Source of the DNA: an uncultured bacterium
GTDB taxonomy: Bacteria > Bacillota > Clostridia > Peptostreptococcales > Anaerovoracaceae
Length of the DNA: 64,000 nucleotides
Assembly (NCBI GenBank): GCA_905214225.1
Contig: CAJMLL010000001.1
Span: forward strand, 1 to 64,000
Direction: 5' to 3'
Shown here: positions 32,123 to 41,850 of the stretch, piece after piece
Layout: each line of letters opens with the position of its first letter
Numbering within the stretch: the stretch's first letter is position 1
Notes under the pieces: model-generated
Database searches by the model: none
The model's input: the letters and a program-made list of their open reading frames with translations, nothing else
What the model was told of the DNA's origin: nothing
Made by a program: the position numbers and the translations under genes

Positions 32123-33787
32123 ATGGCATTTGACTATAAAGAGCTTGCGGAGCAGGCGGAGAAAGAGTACGAACGATGGATGAAGGAAACGGAGGATAAC
32201 CCGAGATTTCACAGAGAGTTAGAGACGCTTTCCGGGAATGAAGAGGAAATAACGGATGCCTTTTACAAGCCCCTGCGTTTTGGAACTTCCGGACTTCGCG
32301 GAATCCTGGGGCCGGGAACCAACCGCATAAACCTGTATACCGTCAGAAGGACCACACAGGGACTTTCTGACTATCTGAACGAAACAAAAGAAAATCCGAG
32401 CGTCATTGTCTCCTACGACAGCCGCCGGCAGTCCCGCTTTCTTGCGGAAGAAACTGCGGCGGTGCTGAATGGAAACGGAATCCGGACCTGGATTTTCCGG
32501 GAACTGACTCCGGTCAGCGTTCTTTCCTACGCGGTCCGCGAGATGAGGGCGACGATGGGCGTCATGATCACCGCCAGCCACAACCCGAAGATCTACAACG
32601 GCTATAAGGTCTATAACAGTGAAGGCTACCAGGTGATCGGCGAAGAACCGGGAAATATCTTAAAGGCTATCGACCGCCTGGACTATTTTTCGGGAATAAA
32701 ATATAAGAAGGATGGGGGAATTCAGAAAGTCCCGGGGAAAATCAAGGACAGCTTTGTCAGGAAAATTGCGGATGACTGGATGCCGCTTAATTCGGAGATG
32801 ATGAATCATCTGAAGACTATTTACACCCCGCTGAACGGAACCGGCGCCCGTTATGTCCCGTCCGTATTTGACTGCATCGGCTATCTGAACCATACGATTG
32901 TCCGCGCGCAGGAATACCCGGATCCGGAGTTCACCACCTGTCCGGCACCGAATCCGGAGAAGATCCTGGCCTATGATGAAGGTTTCAAGGTTCTTGATCA
33001 GGAAGGAGGAGACATCATCATTGCAACGGACCCGGATGCAGACCGGGCAGGGGCAGCGCTTTATCACGACGGCATGCGGAGCATTTTAACCGGCAACCAG
33101 CTTGGTGTGCTCATGCTGGATTATCTTTGTCACATCCGCCCTCCGAGAGAGGACCAGTTCGTCGTAAAGAGCATCGCGACATCTCCGATGGTTTCCCTGA
33201 TGGCGGAAAAATACGGATTCACCGTGATCAACACCCTGACCGGCTTCCGTTACATCGGAGATATTGTCAGCCGCCTGAAACAGGCAGGACAGGAGGACCG
33301 CTTCTACTTCGGCTTTGAAGAAAGCAACAGTTTTCTGATTTCTCCATTCCTCTGCGAGAAGGACGGAATCAGCGCTTCGGTTCTGATTGCAGAGGTCGCG
33401 GCTTTCCACAAGTCTCAGGGAAAGGATCTGGTGGACCGCCTGAACGAACTGTATCAGGAGTTCGGCATCTGCAGCGACAAGCAGAGAAGCTACACCTTCA
33501 GCGGCGCCAGGGGCCAGGAAACCATGAAAAAGATCATGCAGTATTTCCGGCAGAATGCATCCGAAAGATTCGGAGACCGCAGAGTGGAAAGACGCATCGA
33601 TTACATGCATGAGGAAGGCTTTCCGAGCGCAGATGTGATGGAGTATGACTTTGACGACGGGAGCCGCCTGATTATCCGCCCGAGCGGAACAGAAGCCAAG
33701 CTGAAAGTCTATTCGTTTGAAACCTGCGATTTCTCCGGCGTCGAGCGCGAGGTGGTGCGGATTATTGAAAGATTTAAAGAGGTATAG
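32123..33787 (+). CDS. Phosphoglucomutase/phosphomannomutase (phosphohexomutase)
   Basis: A 554-residue alpha-D-phosphohexomutase of the Bacillus PgcA type, interconverting glucose 1- and 6-phosphate for glycolipid, teichoic acid or glycogen precursors. The phosphoserine is S152 in TASHNPKIYNGYK, the Mg2+ loop is DPDADR, the sugar loop GFEESNS, and the phosphate loop RPSGTEAKLK near the C-terminus. It stands alone between nifU and alaS. Confidence 0.93.
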   Translation: MAFDYKELAEQAEKEYERWMKETEDNPRFHRELETLSGNEEEITDAFYKPLRFGTSGLRGILGPGTNRINLYTVRRTTQGLSDYLNETKENPSVIVSYDSRRQSRFLAEETAAVLNGNGIRTWIFRELTPVSVLSYAVREMRATMGVMITASHNPKIYNGYKVYNSEGYQVIGEEPGNILKAIDRLDYFSGIKYKKDGGIQKVPGKIKDSFVRKIADDWMPLNSEMMNHLKTIYTPLNGTGARYVPSVFDCIGYLNHTIVRAQEYPDPEFTTCPAPNPEKILAYDEGFKVLDQEGGDIIIATDPDADRAGAALYHDGMRSILTGNQLGVLMLDYLCHIRPPREDQFVVKSIATSPMVSLMAEKYGFTVINTLTGFRYIGDIVSRLKQAGQEDRFYFGFEESNSFLISPFLCEKDGISASVLIAEVAAFHKSQGKDLVDRLNELYQEFGICSDKQRSYTFSGARGQETMKKIMQYFRQNASERFGDRRVERRIDYMHEEGFPSADVMEYDFDDGSRLIIRPSGTEAKLKVYSFETCDFSGVEREVVRIIERFKEV

Positions 33788-33878
33788 TATACTAAAAAAT
33801 GTACTGCCGCGCGGATAGAAAATGAGAATATCATTTCCGCGGGCGCAAACTTGAGAAGAAATAAAGAGGTAACAATCG

Positions 33879-36494
33879 ATGGAAAAGTTAGGGTTGAATG
33901 AAATCAGAAAGATGTTCCGCGACTTTTACGTCAGTAAGGGACATTACCCGGGGAAGAGTGCATCTCTGATCCCGAAAAATGATAAGTCGCTGCTCATCAT
34001 CAATTCCGGTATGGCTCCGCTGAAGCCGTATTTCCTTGGTGTGGAGACTCCGCCGAAGAAGAGAATGACGACATGCCAGAAGTGCATCCGTACAGACGAT
34101 ATCGACAATGTCGGAATCACCGCCCGTCACGGCACCTTCTTCGAGATGATGGGAAACTTTTCCTTTGGTGATTACTTTAAGGAAGAATCCCTGAACTGGG
34201 GATGGGAATTCCTGACAAAGGAACTGAAGATTCCGGAGGACAAGCTCTGGGCGACCGTATATCAGGACGATGATGAGGCTGTAGAAATCTGGAAGAAGAT
34301 CGGCATGCCGGCAGAACGTATCGTCCGCCTGGGAAAAGACGACAATTTCTGGGAAATCGGTCTTGGTCCGTGCGGTCCGTGCTCGGAAATCTATTACGAC
34401 AGAGGACCGGAATTCGGCTGCGGAAAGCCGGACTGCAAGCCGGGATGCGACTGCGACCGCTATATGGAGGTCTGGAACCACGTATTCTCCCAGTTCGACA
34501 AGCAGGAAGACGGAACATACAAGCCGATGGAGCATCCGAACATTGATACCGGCATGGGCCTTGAGAGAATCGCCTGTGTCATGCAGGGTACAGACTCCAT
34601 CTTTGATGTCGACACTATCCGCCACATCCTGAACGGAGTCGTTGAAATGAGCGGTGTTCCGTATGAAGCAGGAAACCGCCAGAACGACATTTCCATCAGA
34701 ATTGTAACCGACCATCTGCGCAGCATGGTCTTCATGATTGCAGACGGCATTCTGCCTTCTAACGAGAGCAGAGGATATGTCCTGCGCCGTATGATCAGAA
34801 GAGCTTCCCGCCACGGAAGACTCCTGGGAATTGAAGGGAAATTCCTGGCGAAGCTGGCAGACAGGGTTATTGAGATTTCCGGCGATGCCTATCCGGAACT
34901 CGTTCAGCAGCAGGATTACATCAAGCGTGTCATCACAACAGAAGAGAGCAAGTTTGAGGAAACCCTGGGACAGGGCACAGAGATCATCAACGGCTATATC
35001 GAGGACCTCAAGGCTGCCGGAAAGACGGTCATGGACGGTGAAGAAGCATTCAAACTGTACGATACTTATGGATTCCCGATTGAGTTGACCCAGGAGATCC
35101 TGGCGGACGCCGGAATGACCGCAGACGTTGAAGGCTTCCATAAGAATATGGAGGAACAAAAAGAACGCGCAAGAGCAGGACAGAAAGACACCTCCGGCGA
35201 AGCCTGGAAAGAAAAGGCCATGCCGAAGGATCTGCCGGACACCGAGTTCACCGGATACGATGAACTGCAGTCGGAAGCAGAAATTGCAGCGGTTTACGTT
35301 GACGGAGAGCCTGCTGAGAAGCTTTCCGAAGGAGACCGTGCAGACGTTTATCTCGACCGCACACCGTTCTACGCAGAAAGCGGCGGACAGGAGTACGATA
35401 CAGGAAAAATCAGCTGCGGCGATTCTGTCATGAAGGTTCTGAACGTCCAGAAGAAGAACGGACTCTTCCGTCATGAGGTGGAAGTTCAGCAGGGCGAGTT
35501 TAAGAAGGGCCAGCGTGTATATGCTTCTGTTGATGCTGCGAGAAGACATGCAGGCGCAAGGAATCACAGCGCTACCCACCTTCTTCAGAAAGCACTGCAG
35601 GAAGTTCTCGGCGACCACGTCAAGCAGGCAGGATCCAAGAACAATGCAGATGAACTGCGTTTTGACTTTACGCACTTTGAGCCGATGACGGCAGAAGAAC
35701 TTCAGAAAACAGAGGATCTGGTCAATGAAAAGATCCTGGAGTTCCTGCCGGTTGAGACCGAAGTTCTTCCGATTGAAGAGGCAAAGAAGAAACATGCCAT
35801 GATGTTGTTCGACAGCAAGTACGGCGACAAGGTCAGAGTCGTCAGCATGGGCGGATGGAGCGTAGAGTTCTGCGCAGGCACACATGTACCGAACACCGGA
35901 ATGATCGGCGCTTTCCATATCGTAAGCGAGAGCGGCGTAGCATCCGGCGTCAGAAGAATTGAAGCGGTAACCGGAACGGGTGTTCTGAAGAGAGCGGAGC
36001 ATTTTGAAAAGCTGACCCGTGAGACTTCCGAGATCTTAAAGACCAAGCCGGAAGGTCTGGTAAAGAGAGCCGGAGAGTTCATGAGCGAGCTGAAGGATGC
36101 CGAGCATGAACTGGATGCCGTAAAAAAGGCCCAGATGGGAAGCGGTGCAGAAGATCTGCTGAAGAATGCGAAAGAGATCAACGGCGTCAAACTGGTAACC
36201 GGAAAGCTTGACGGCGCTTCCATCGACGACCTCAGAACCGCTGCGGATCAGATCAAGGCAGCAGGCGTTCCTTCTGTCATGGTCCTGGCATCTGTAAACG
36301 ACGGAAAAGTGACGATGGTTGTCGGTGTAACCGATGATCTGACCGGCCGCTTCAATGCAGGAAAGCTGATCAAGCCGATTGCAAAAGAAGTGAAAGGCGG
36401 CGGCGGCGGAAAAGCCGATCTTGCCCAGGCCGGAGGAAAAGATCCGAGCGGTCTTGAGAATGCCTTCAAGACTGCGGAAGCCCTTATTTCATAA
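33879..36494 (+). CDS. alaS: Alanyl-tRNA synthetase
   Basis: An 871-residue class-II synthetase. Catalytic domain (KGHYPGKSASLIP, FEMMGNFSFGDYFK), tRNA-recognition region, editing domain with HSATHLLQKAL and CAGTHV (zinc ligands), and the C-terminal glycine-rich DHHA1 domain ending KGGGGGKADLAQAGG. Length is normal. AAGAGG precedes the start. The 90-base upstream gap contains an imperfect hairpin but is far too short for a T-box. The alaS-ireB-ruvX order is typical of Firmicutes. Confidence 0.98.
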   Translation: MEKLGLNEIRKMFRDFYVSKGHYPGKSASLIPKNDKSLLIINSGMAPLKPYFLGVETPPKKRMTTCQKCIRTDDIDNVGITARHGTFFEMMGNFSFGDYFKEESLNWGWEFLTKELKIPEDKLWATVYQDDDEAVEIWKKIGMPAERIVRLGKDDNFWEIGLGPCGPCSEIYYDRGPEFGCGKPDCKPGCDCDRYMEVWNHVFSQFDKQEDGTYKPMEHPNIDTGMGLERIACVMQGTDSIFDVDTIRHILNGVVEMSGVPYEAGNRQNDISIRIVTDHLRSMVFMIADGILPSNESRGYVLRRMIRRASRHGRLLGIEGKFLAKLADRVIEISGDAYPELVQQQDYIKRVITTEESKFEETLGQGTEIINGYIEDLKAAGKTVMDGEEAFKLYDTYGFPIELTQEILADAGMTADVEGFHKNMEEQKERARAGQKDTSGEAWKEKAMPKDLPDTEFTGYDELQSEAEIAAVYVDGEPAEKLSEGDRADVYLDRTPFYAESGGQEYDTGKISCGDSVMKVLNVQKKNGLFRHEVEVQQGEFKKGQRVYASVDAARRHAGARNHSATHLLQKALQEVLGDHVKQAGSKNNADELRFDFTHFEPMTAEELQKTEDLVNEKILEFLPVETEVLPIEEAKKKHAMMLFDSKYGDKVRVVSMGGWSVEFCAGTHVPNTGMIGAFHIVSESGVASGVRRIEAVTGTGVLKRAEHFEKLTRETSEILKTKPEGLVKRAGEFMSELKDAEHELDAVKKAQMGSGAEDLLKNAKEINGVKLVTGKLDGASIDDLRTAADQIKAAGVPSVMVLASVNDGKVTMVVGVTDDLTGRFNAGKLIKPIAKEVKGGGGGKADLAQAGGKDPSGLENAFKTAEALIS

Positions 36495-36560
36495 GGATTG
36501 CGGTATTTCAGCTTGCAGGAGGCAGGAAGGAATAGTATAATTATTTCAGGAGGATGAATT

Positions 36561-36806
36561 ATGGACAGAAAGACAATTTTGTTTGATGCTGGAAAGACGC
36601 AGAAGAAGACAACGAAGCAGATTCTGGAGTCTGTATATGATGCTCTGGAAGAAAGGGGATATAACGGCATCGATCAGATGGTTGGATATATTTTGTCTGG
36701 CGATCCGTCCTACATTACGAGCCATAACAACGCCAGGCTGATGATCAGCAGAATCGACCGTGACGAGCTCGTAGAGGAGATCCTGAAGGAATATCTGCAA
36801 AAATAA
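36561..36806 (+). CDS. IreB family regulatory phosphoprotein (DUF965)
   Basis: An 81-residue protein with the conserved core GYNGIDQMVGYILSGDPSYI and the C-terminal RDELVEEILKEYL. In Enterococcus IreB is a small phosphoprotein substrate of the PASTA kinase IreK that affects cephalosporin resistance. The ribosome site is CAGGAGG. It sits between alaS and ruvX, its usual position. Confidence 0.92.
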   Translation: MDRKTILFDAGKTQKKTTKQILESVYDALEERGYNGIDQMVGYILSGDPSYITSHNNARLMISRIDRDELVEEILKEYLQK

Positions 36807-36818
36807 TTGGAACACCAG

Positions 36819-36855
36819 AATGGCAGGTTTTTTTGACCTGCCATTATTGTTTTTG
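36819..36855 (+). terminator. Possible terminator between ireB and ruvX
   Basis: AATGGCAGGT (36819-36828) pairs perfectly with ACCTGCCATT (36836-36845), followed by ATTGTTTTT. The stretch of T lies partly in the loop, so its strength is uncertain. Confidence 0.55.
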
Positions 36856-36863
36856 AGGAGTGT

Positions 36864-37298
36864 ATGAGAAAGATAGGTTTGGATGTCGGCGACCGCACGA
36901 TCGGGGTCGCGGTAAGTGATCCGCTCGGAATCACCGCCCAGGGAGTTACGACGATTGAACGTGTCGGCATCAGAAAAGATGCCGGAAAAGTTCTGGATTA
37001 CGTAAAGGAGTATGACTGTGATACGATCGTCATGGGACTTCCGCTGAGCTTAAACGGTGATGAGAGTGAGCAGACGCAGAAAATCCGGGATTTCCGGACT
37101 ATGCTGGAAAACAAGATGAGAAGTACGGCGATGAAGGGAATCAGCATTGAATGGCAGGATGAACGCCTGACCACCGTTCAGGCGGAGCGTGTCCTGATCG
37201 ATGCAGACCTGAGCCGGAAGAAGCGAAAAACTGTCATCGACAAGCAGGCAGCAGTGATTATTCTGCAGACCTGGCTGGACCAGCAGCCACGCGGATAG
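36864..37298 (+). CDS. ruvX: RuvX/YqgF family Holliday-junction resolvase-like nuclease
   Basis: A 144-residue RNase H-fold protein: GLDVGDRTIGVAVSDPLG at the N-terminus with the first acidic residue, VMGLPLSLNGDES, WQDERLTT, and the C-terminal DKQAAVIILQTWLD. Members take part in 16S rRNA 5'-end maturation and may act on DNA junctions. GAGGAGTGT is the ribosome site. Confidence 0.95.
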   Translation: MRKIGLDVGDRTIGVAVSDPLGITAQGVTTIERVGIRKDAGKVLDYVKEYDCDTIVMGLPLSLNGDESEQTQKIRDFRTMLENKMRSTAMKGISIEWQDERLTTVQAERVLIDADLSRKKRKTVIDKQAAVIILQTWLDQQPRG

Positions 37299-37404
37299 CA
37301 GCTTGCGCATCTTTTTTTGTCAAAGCAGAAGAGCACGCAGGATGATATACAATATACAATTATGGTCAAGAGTATGGATTAGCATTGGGAGGGTATGAAG
37401 TACA

Positions 37405-37896
37405 ATGAAAAAAGTTGGAATTATCATGGGAAGCGACAGTGATCTGCCGGTAGTTGAAAAAGCAGCAGCAGTTCTGGATGATCTTCAGGTTCCGTATGAA
37501 ATGCACGTTTATTCTGCACACAGAACGCCGGATGAGACCAGAGAATTCGCTGAACATGCAAAGGAAAACGGATTCGGAGTCATTATCTGCGCGGCAGGAA
37601 TGGCTGCACATCTGGCAGGCGTAGTCGCTGCATCAACGACCCTTCCAGTCATCGGAATTCCGATCAAGTCAACGGTTGAAGGCATGGATGCGCTTCTGGC
37701 TACCGTCATGATGCCAAGTGGTATTCCGGTTGCAACCGTTGCCATTAACGGAGCCAAGAACGCTGGTTACCTTGCCGCGGAAATGATCGCGATCAGTGAT
37801 CCGGATCTGGCAGCCCGCCTTGACAAGGCTCGTGAAGAAGGAAAATTAAACGTCCTGAAGAAGAACGCGGCAGTAGAAGAGAAATTTAATCATTAA
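37405..37896 (+). CDS. purE: N5-carboxyaminoimidazole ribonucleotide mutase
   Basis: A 163-residue class-I Pur[23 protein letters not shown] and IIKAAG-like [13 protein letters not shown] in order. It converts N5-CAIR to CAIR in purine synthesis; the partner purK is not in the window. It heads the purine operon, starting about 105 bases after ruvX with GGGAGGG as ribosome site. I see no purine riboswitch or PurR box in that gap. Confidence 0.95.
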   Translation: MKKVGIIMGSDSDLPVVEKAAAVLDDLQVPYEMHVYSAHRTPDETREFAEHAKENGFGVIICAAGMAAHLAGVVAASTTLPVIGIPIKSTVEGMDALLATVMMPSGIPVATVAINGAKNAGYLAAEMIAISDPDLAARLDKAREEGKLNVLKKNAAVEEKFNH

Positions 37897-37943
37897 AGGT
37901 TAAAGATATATCGTATTTTGATTTTAGAAACAGGGAGACGCGG

Positions 37944-39434
37944 ATGAGTAATTTACATGAAGAATGCGCAGTATTCGGCATCTACGGGCAGCATACAGAG
38001 GATGTTGCCAGAACCGTCTACTACGGATTGTACGCGCTGCAGCACAGGGGGCAGGAAGGCTGCGGCATCGTTGTGAATGACGATGGCCTCTTTTCCACCT
38101 ACAAGGACAGGGGACTGGTCAGCCAGGTGTTCAACAAACAGAACCTGAGTTCGCTGGGCCTGGGCCAGGCGGCGATCGGACACTGCCGCTATGGCACAAC
38201 CGGTTCCGGGGACAGAAATAACGTCCAGCCGATTGTGGTCAACCATCATAAGGGCAGAATGGCAATCGCTCACAACGGAAATCTGGTTAATGCTTTTGAG
38301 CTCCGTCAGGAACTGGAGCTTCAGGGTTCAATTTTCCATACGACTTCAGATACGGAAGTCATTGCCTATGTGATCACCAAGGAAAGAATCGAGTGCGGTT
38401 CCATCGAGGAGGCCGTCAGCCATGCGATGGATAAGATCGACGGCGCTTACTCGCTGATCATCATGTCGCCGGCAAAGATGCTTGCTGCACGTGATCCGTA
38501 CGGATTCCGCCCGCTCTGTTTCGGAAAGCGCGAGGATGGAACCTATGTTGCGGCATCAGAAACCTGTGCTTTAGATGCAATCGGCGCAACCTACATCAGG
38601 GACGTGGAGCCTGGCGAGATCGTTGTCTTCGATGGAACGGAAGTCAGAAGCATAAAGACGCACTGCAAGGAAAAGCCGCATAAAATGTGCATTTTTGAGT
38701 ACCTGTACTTTGCCCGTCCGGACTCAGTTATCGAGGGAAAGAGCGTCCATGAGGCGAGAGTCCGTGCAGGATCGCTTCTGGCCATGGAGCATCCGGTAGA
38801 GGCGGATGTGGTTGTCGGCGTTCCGGATTCAGGTCTGGACGCTGCCATCGGATATTCCAAGCAGTCCGGCATTCCTTACGGAATGGGATTTATCAAGAAT
38901 AAATATATTGGAAGAACCTTTATCGCCCCGGGACAGAAAAACCGTGAAGATAAGGTCAGAATCAAGCTGAATGCGATTTCCCAGACCCTGAAGGGAAAGC
39001 GGGTTGTTCTGGTGGATGATTCCATTGTAAGAGGAACCACCATCACCCGTATTGTCCGTCTGGTCAGAAACGCCGGCGCCAAGGAAGTCCACGTTCGTTC
39101 TTCCGCGCCTCCGTTCACAGACCCTTGCTATTACGGAACGGATGTCGATTCCAAGGATAATCTGATCGCCTGTCAGCATCCTCTCGACAAGATCGCTGAA
39201 GTCATCGGCGCGGACAGTGTCGGATACTTGAGCGTCGATCATCTGAATATGGTGATCGGAACGGAGCCGGGAGAGGGATTCTGCTCCAGCTGCTTTGGAA
39301 CACCGTATCCTACGGCTGTTCCGACCGGACAGAAGGACCGCTTCGAAGGCAAGATTTCTGCCAGCGAAAGGAAAAAAGAAAAAGAAATCGAACGTAAAGA
39401 AAACAGCTATGACATGTATCTCAGAAATGACTAA
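37944..39434 (+). CDS. purF: Amidophosphoribosyltransferase
   Basis: A 496-residue enzyme for the first committed step of purine synthesis (PRPP + glutamine to phosphoribosylamine). The catalytic cysteine is C8 after a seven-residue propeptide (MSNLHEE). The PRPP motif [13 protein letters not shown] and the Fe-S-type C-terminal cysteines (CSSCFG) are present. It begins 47 bases after purE. Confidence 0.97.
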   Translation: MSNLHEECAVFGIYGQHTEDVARTVYYGLYALQHRGQEGCGIVVNDDGLFSTYKDRGLVSQVFNKQNLSSLGLGQAAIGHCRYGTTGSGDRNNVQPIVVNHHKGRMAIAHNGNLVNAFELRQELELQGSIFHTTSDTEVIAYVITKERIECGSIEEAVSHAMDKIDGAYSLIIMSPAKMLAARDPYGFRPLCFGKREDGTYVAASETCALDAIGATYIRDVEPGEIVVFDGTEVRSIKTHCKEKPHKMCIFEYLYFARPDSVIEGKSVHEARVRAGSLLAMEHPVEADVVVGVPDSGLDAAIGYSKQSGIPYGMGFIKNKYIGRTFIAPGQKNREDKVRIKLNAISQTLKGKRVVLVDDSIVRGTTITRIVRLVRNAGAKEVHVRSSAPPFTDPCYYGTDVDSKDNLIACQHPLDKIAEVIGADSVGYLSVDHLNMVIGTEPGEGFCSSCFGTPYPTAVPTGQKDRFEGKISASERKKEKEIERKENSYDMYLRND

Positions 39435-39448
39435 ACAGGAGGAAGTTC

Positions 39449-40495
39449 ATGACGAAGAAGAGTTTCAGTGAAAGTTATAAAGAGGCGGGCGTAGATATCA
39501 CCGCCGGTTACAAATCCGTAGAGCTCATGAAACAGTACATCGCCAGAACCAAGGCCTTTGGAGATACGGACGATGTCGGCGGATTCGGCGGCCTGTTCCA
39601 TCTGGATATGAAGGACCTGAAAGATCCTGTTCTGGTCAGCGGAACAGACGGTGTCGGAACCAAGCTGAAAATTGCCTTCCTTATGGATAAGCATGACACA
39701 GTCGGAATCGACTGCGTTGCCATGTGCGTAAACGATATTATCTGTGTCGGCGCAAAGCCGCTGTTCTTCCTGGACTACATTGCCTGCGGAAAGAACTATC
39801 CGGAAAAAATTGCGCAGATCGTTAGCGGTGTTGCAGAAGGATGCGTCCAGTCTGAAGCCGCTCTGATCGGAGGAGAAACGGCAGAAATGCCGGGATTCTA
39901 TCCGGAAGATGAGTACGACCTGGCAGGATTTGCAGTTGGCGTGGTCGACAAATCCAAGGTTCTGGACAAAACTTCCATCAAGGAAGGAGACGTCATGATT
40001 GCTCTTCCGTCTTCCGGTGTGCACTCCAACGGATTCTCCCTTGTCAGGAAGGTTTTTGACGTAGAAAACGCAGACCTGAAGAAGCCTCTGGAAAGCCTGG
40101 GCGGAAAGAGTCTGGGAGAGACGCTGCTCACTCCGACCAAGATTTACGTAAAGCCGATGCTGCATGTCTTCGACAAGGTGCAGGTCAAGGCAGTTTCCCA
40201 CATCACCGGAGGCGGATTCTACGAGAATATCCCAAGAAGCCTTCCGGACGGATACGGCGTAAAGATCCAGAAGAAGGATGTTAAGGTTCTTCCGATTTTC
40301 GAACTGCTTCAGAAGGAAGGAAATATTCCTGAGCGTGATATGTTTAATACCTACAACATGGGTGTCGGCATGACCTTCGTGGTTTCTTCTGAAGAGGCAG
40401 ACGCTGCTCTTGCTGCCGCGAAAGAAGCAGGAGAAGATGCGTACGTTCTGGGCGAGATCGTGAAGTCTGACGAAGAGAGCGTGATCTTATGCTAG
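39449..40495 (+). CDS. purM: Phosphoribosylformylglycinamidine cyclo-ligase
   Basis: A 348-residue AIR synthetase. Motifs [22 protein letters not shown] and [14 protein letters not shown] are in the standard order. The start follows ACAGGAGG, 14 bases after purF. Its last seven bases overlap purN, indicating coupled translation. Confidence 0.97.
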   Translation: MTKKSFSESYKEAGVDITAGYKSVELMKQYIARTKAFGDTDDVGGFGGLFHLDMKDLKDPVLVSGTDGVGTKLKIAFLMDKHDTVGIDCVAMCVNDIICVGAKPLFFLDYIACGKNYPEKIAQIVSGVAEGCVQSEAALIGGETAEMPGFYPEDEYDLAGFAVGVVDKSKVLDKTSIKEGDVMIALPSSGVHSNGFSLVRKVFDVENADLKKPLESLGGKSLGETLLTPTKIYVKPMLHVFDKVQVKAVSHITGGGFYENIPRSLPDGYGVKIQKKDVKVLPIFELLQKEGNIPERDMFNTYNMGVGMTFVVSSEEADAALAAAKEAGEDAYVLGEIVKSDEESVILC

Positions 40496-41088
40496 AGAAG
40501 ACAAAAGTTGCCGTACTGGTTTCCGGAGGCGGAACCAATCTGCAGGCCATTATCGATGCTGAGAAAAGTGGAATCATAAAGGATGGAGAGGTCGTCCTGG
40601 TGGTTTCCAGCAGCAGGAAGGCCTATGCCCTTCAGAGGGCAGAGAAGAACGGCATTAAAGCTGTTTACGCAAAAAATGAAGAAGAAATCCTCGCTGCGCT
40701 TGAAGAAGCCGGCGCTGAGCTGATTGTCCTTGCAGGATTTTTGAAAATCCTGAGTAAGGACTTCATCAGAAAATATGAGAACCGCATCATCAACATTCAT
40801 CCGTCGCTGATTCCTTCCTTCTGCGGGAAGGGTGCCTACGGACTGCATGTTCATGAGATGGCGCTGGATTACGGCGTCAAGGTTACGGGCGCAACCGTCC
40901 ATTATGTCAATGAGATTCCGGACGGCGGAAAAATCATCGCTCAGAAGGCTGTTGAAATTCAGGACGGAGATACTCCGGAGATCCTGCAGAAGCGTGTCAT
41001 GGAGCAGGCAGAATGGATTCTGCTCCCGAGAGCCGTTCAGCAGATTTCCGCAGAAATTCGGAAGGGGAAAGAGAATGACAACAATTAA
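40489..41088 (+). CDS. purN: Phosphoribosylglycinamide formyltransferase
   Basis: A 199-residue GAR transformylase using 10-formyl-tetrahydrofolate. [10 protein letters not shown] near the N-terminus, [10 protein letters not shown] and [10 protein letters not shown] are the expected active-site segments. It overlaps purM by 7 bases and the following cyclohydrolase gene by 14 bases. Confidence 0.96.
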   Translation: MLEKTKVAVLVSGGGTNLQAIIDAEKSGIIKDGEVVLVVSSSRKAYALQRAEKNGIKAVYAKNEEEILAALEEAGAELIVLAGFLKILSKDFIRKYENRIINIHPSLIPSFCGKGAYGLHVHEMALDYGVKVTGATVHYVNEIPDGGKIIAQKAVEIQDGDTPEILQKRVMEQAEWILLPRAVQQISAEIRKGKENDNN

Positions 41089-41821
41089 GCATCCATATGA
41101 GGCATTTCCGGCAGCACATTTCCTGGACGGAAATCCATACCCGGGAAGAGGAATTATTGCAGGCCTGACGAAAAACGGGAAGGCGGCCATTGCCTATTTC
41201 ATTATGGGACGTTCAGAGAACAGCAGGAACCGCGTATTTGTAAAAGAAGGAGACGATGTCAGAACGAAGGCTTACGATGAGTCGAAGCTGGAAGATCCGT
41301 CCCTGATCATCTACTATCCGGTAAGAACAGTGGGAAAGACTCTGGTGGTCACAAACGGAGACCAGACCGACACCGTTGCGGATCTCTGCAAAGTCGAGTC
41401 TGACCTTGACAGCGGAATTTTTGCCAAAGCTCTGAGAACCCGCCAGTTCGAGCCGGACGGACCGAACTGGACACCGAGAATCAGCGCGATTCTGGACCTT
41501 TCCGGGAAGGAGCCTTTTCGCTACGACATGAGCATTCTGAAGAGCTCCGACCCTGAAGGAAGCGGAAACATCCGCAATTTCTTTGAATATGACGGAATTC
41601 CGGGAGAAGGCCGTTTTATCCATACCTATCAGACGGACGGATCTCCGATCCCGACCTTCATGGGTGAGCCGGACAGAGTTGAAATTCCAGACGATCTCGA
41701 CGCATTTACGGATGAAATCTGGAGCAGTTTGAATGAGGCCAACAAGATTTCCCTGTATGTCCGCTTCACGGATCTGAAGACGGGAGAATATGAGGACCGC
41801 CTGATCAATAAACATTGCTAA
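41075..41821 (+). CDS. IMP cyclohydrolase, PurO (archaeal) type
   Basis: A 248-residue protein of the IMP_cyclohyd family (archaeal PurO), which closes FAICAR to IMP, the last step of the pathway. It shows NPYPGRGIIAGL near the N-terminus, YFIMGRSENSRNR and the conserved GPNWTPRISA. The ATG at 41075 follows GGAAGGGGAAAG inside purN; a longer frame from 40832 runs through purN and is not real. The usual bacterial PurH fusion is absent and this protein plus the next supply the two activities. Confidence 0.88.
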   Translation: MTTIKHPYEAFPAAHFLDGNPYPGRGIIAGLTKNGKAAIAYFIMGRSENSRNRVFVKEGDDVRTKAYDESKLEDPSLIIYYPVRTVGKTLVVTNGDQTDTVADLCKVESDLDSGIFAKALRTRQFEPDGPNWTPRISAILDLSGKEPFRYDMSILKSSDPEGSGNIRNFFEYDGIPGEGRFIHTYQTDGSPIPTFMGEPDRVEIPDDLDAFTDEIWSSLNEANKISLYVRFTDLKTGEYEDRLINKHC

Positions 41822-41850
41822 TTCGCGCAGAAACAGGAGGAGATAGAGAG

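Noticed and set aside
33788-33878. Possible T-box before alaS
   Set aside because: Only 90 bases, with an imperfect hairpin and no specifier or T-box sequence.
33888-36002. A 704-codon open frame on the minus strand, inside alaS
   Set aside because: It is wholly antisense to a clear alanyl-tRNA synthetase gene and matches no family; the long frame follows from the codon bias of the + strand gene. The same holds for long minus-strand frames opposite asd, ftsK, purM and purL.
37299-37404. Searched for a purine riboswitch or PurR box before purE
   Set aside because: Neither the conserved purine-riboswitch junctions nor paired PurR-type boxes are visible in this short gap.
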